A DNA stretch of 5,882 nucleotides, taken from the NCBI GenBank assembly GCA_934569215.1, contig CAKTKF010000089.1, positions 1 through 5,882 of the forward strand, in the 5' to 3' direction. This DNA is from an uncultured Oscillospiraceae bacterium (lineage in GTDB: Bacteria > Bacillota > Clostridia > Oscillospirales > Oscillospiraceae). The notes beneath the pieces are model-generated. The model saw only the letters and a program-made list of their open reading frames with translations, did no database searches and was not told the origin of the DNA. Of this stretch, positions 5,743-5,882 are shown piece by piece. A program made the position numbers and the translations under genes. Every line of letters begins with the position of its first letter. Position 1 is the stretch's first letter.

Positions 5743-5860
5743 CCCCTTGGCTCTCCCTTTGGGAGAGTTGTCACCGAAGGTGACTGAGAGGGCTTTTTCC
5801 CTGTTTTCCCTCCCCGTCTTCGTTTCGCTCAACCGCCTCTCCCAGAAAGAGACAAGGGGG
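5743..5860. repeat. Small palindromic interspersed element with imperfect terminal inverted repeats
   Basis: The left end (CCCCTTGGCTCTCCC, then TTTGGGAGAG; 5743-5767) and the reverse complement of the right end (CCCCTTGTCTCTTTC, then TGGGAGAGG; 5836-5859) agree at about 20 of 24 positions, allowing a one- to two-base gap. The 118-bp interval has no coding capacity. From memory, motifs such as CTCTCCC-GGGAGAG joined to GTCACCGAAGGTGAC and GAGAGGG recur in many intergenic regions of gut Clostridia. That memory was not checked here. It behaves like a MITE or REP-type element, and its left half doubles as a terminator. No target-site duplication is evident. Confidence 0.6.
5750..5798 (+). terminator. 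Terminator-like hairpin cluster after the TrpR-like gene
   Basis: CTCTCCC-TTT-GGGAGAG (5751-5767) and GTCACC-GAA-GGTGAC (5770-5784) are perfect hairpins with 3-nt loops. GCTCTC (5750-5755) can instead pair with GAGAGGGC (5786-5793, one wobble and one step), enclosing the second hairpin. TTTTT (5794-5798) follows directly, so the closed form is an intrinsic terminator for the upstream gene. A further small hairpin, GGGGT-GCA-ACCCC (5734-5746), sits just after the stop codon. Confidence 0.65.
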
Positions 5861-5882
5861 CAGTTCAATCGCGCCCCTATGC

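Noticed and set aside
5368..5868. A 166-codon minus-strand frame opposite the TrpR-like gene and repeat element
   Set aside because: It runs through a terminator and a palindromic repeat and is antisense to a recognisable helix-turn-helix gene.

Overview
The window is a branched-chain amino acid locus from a fairly GC-rich anaerobic Firmicute. The best guess is a gut Clostridia lineage of the Oscillospiraceae/Ruminococcaceae kind. That guess rests on four things: a T-box leader, a YerC/YecD-type TrpR-like protein, strong AGGAGG-type ribosome binding sites, and a dispersed palindromic element at the right edge of a type I recall as common in such genomes. The species cannot be named from the sequence.

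Positions 1-4036 hold, on the minus strand, the leucine operon in the order leuA-leuC-leuD-leuB. leuB runs off the left edge and only its first 87 codons are present. The operon starts from a near-perfect sigma-A promoter (TTGACA, 17 bp, TATAAT; 4008-4036). It then passes through a T-box leader of about 300 nt that ends in a strong attenuator hairpin (3725-3763), just before leuA. The genes are tightly packed, with gaps of 15, 2 and 4 nt. The ribosome binding sites of leuD and leuB lie inside the last codons of the preceding genes, so the three downstream genes are probably translationally coupled. LeuA joins acetyl-CoA to 2-oxoisovalerate, LeuCD isomerises 2-isopropylmalate to 3-isopropylmalate, and LeuB oxidises it to the precursor of 2-oxoisocaproate.

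Positions 4129-5240 hold ilvE, also on the minus strand, with its own promoter (5212-5240), a short leader without a T-box, and one or two hairpins after its stop codon. IlvE carries out the final transamination that gives leucine, isoleucine and valine. The whole leucine branch after 2-oxoisovalerate is therefore encoded here, as two transcription units with different control.

Positions 5354-5730 hold a divergent plus-strand gene for a 103-residue TrpR-like (YerC/YecD family) DNA-binding protein. An inverted repeat covers the -35 box of ilvE in the shared intergenic region. After this gene come several hairpins, a terminator-like structure and an imperfect-terminal-repeat element (5743-5860). 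No phage, CRISPR, tRNA, rRNA or insertion-sequence gene is visible. Most of the window is ordinary core metabolism. The points worth a second look are regulatory: the T-box variant and its specifier, the matched promoters, the palindrome at ilvE, and the small repeat element.
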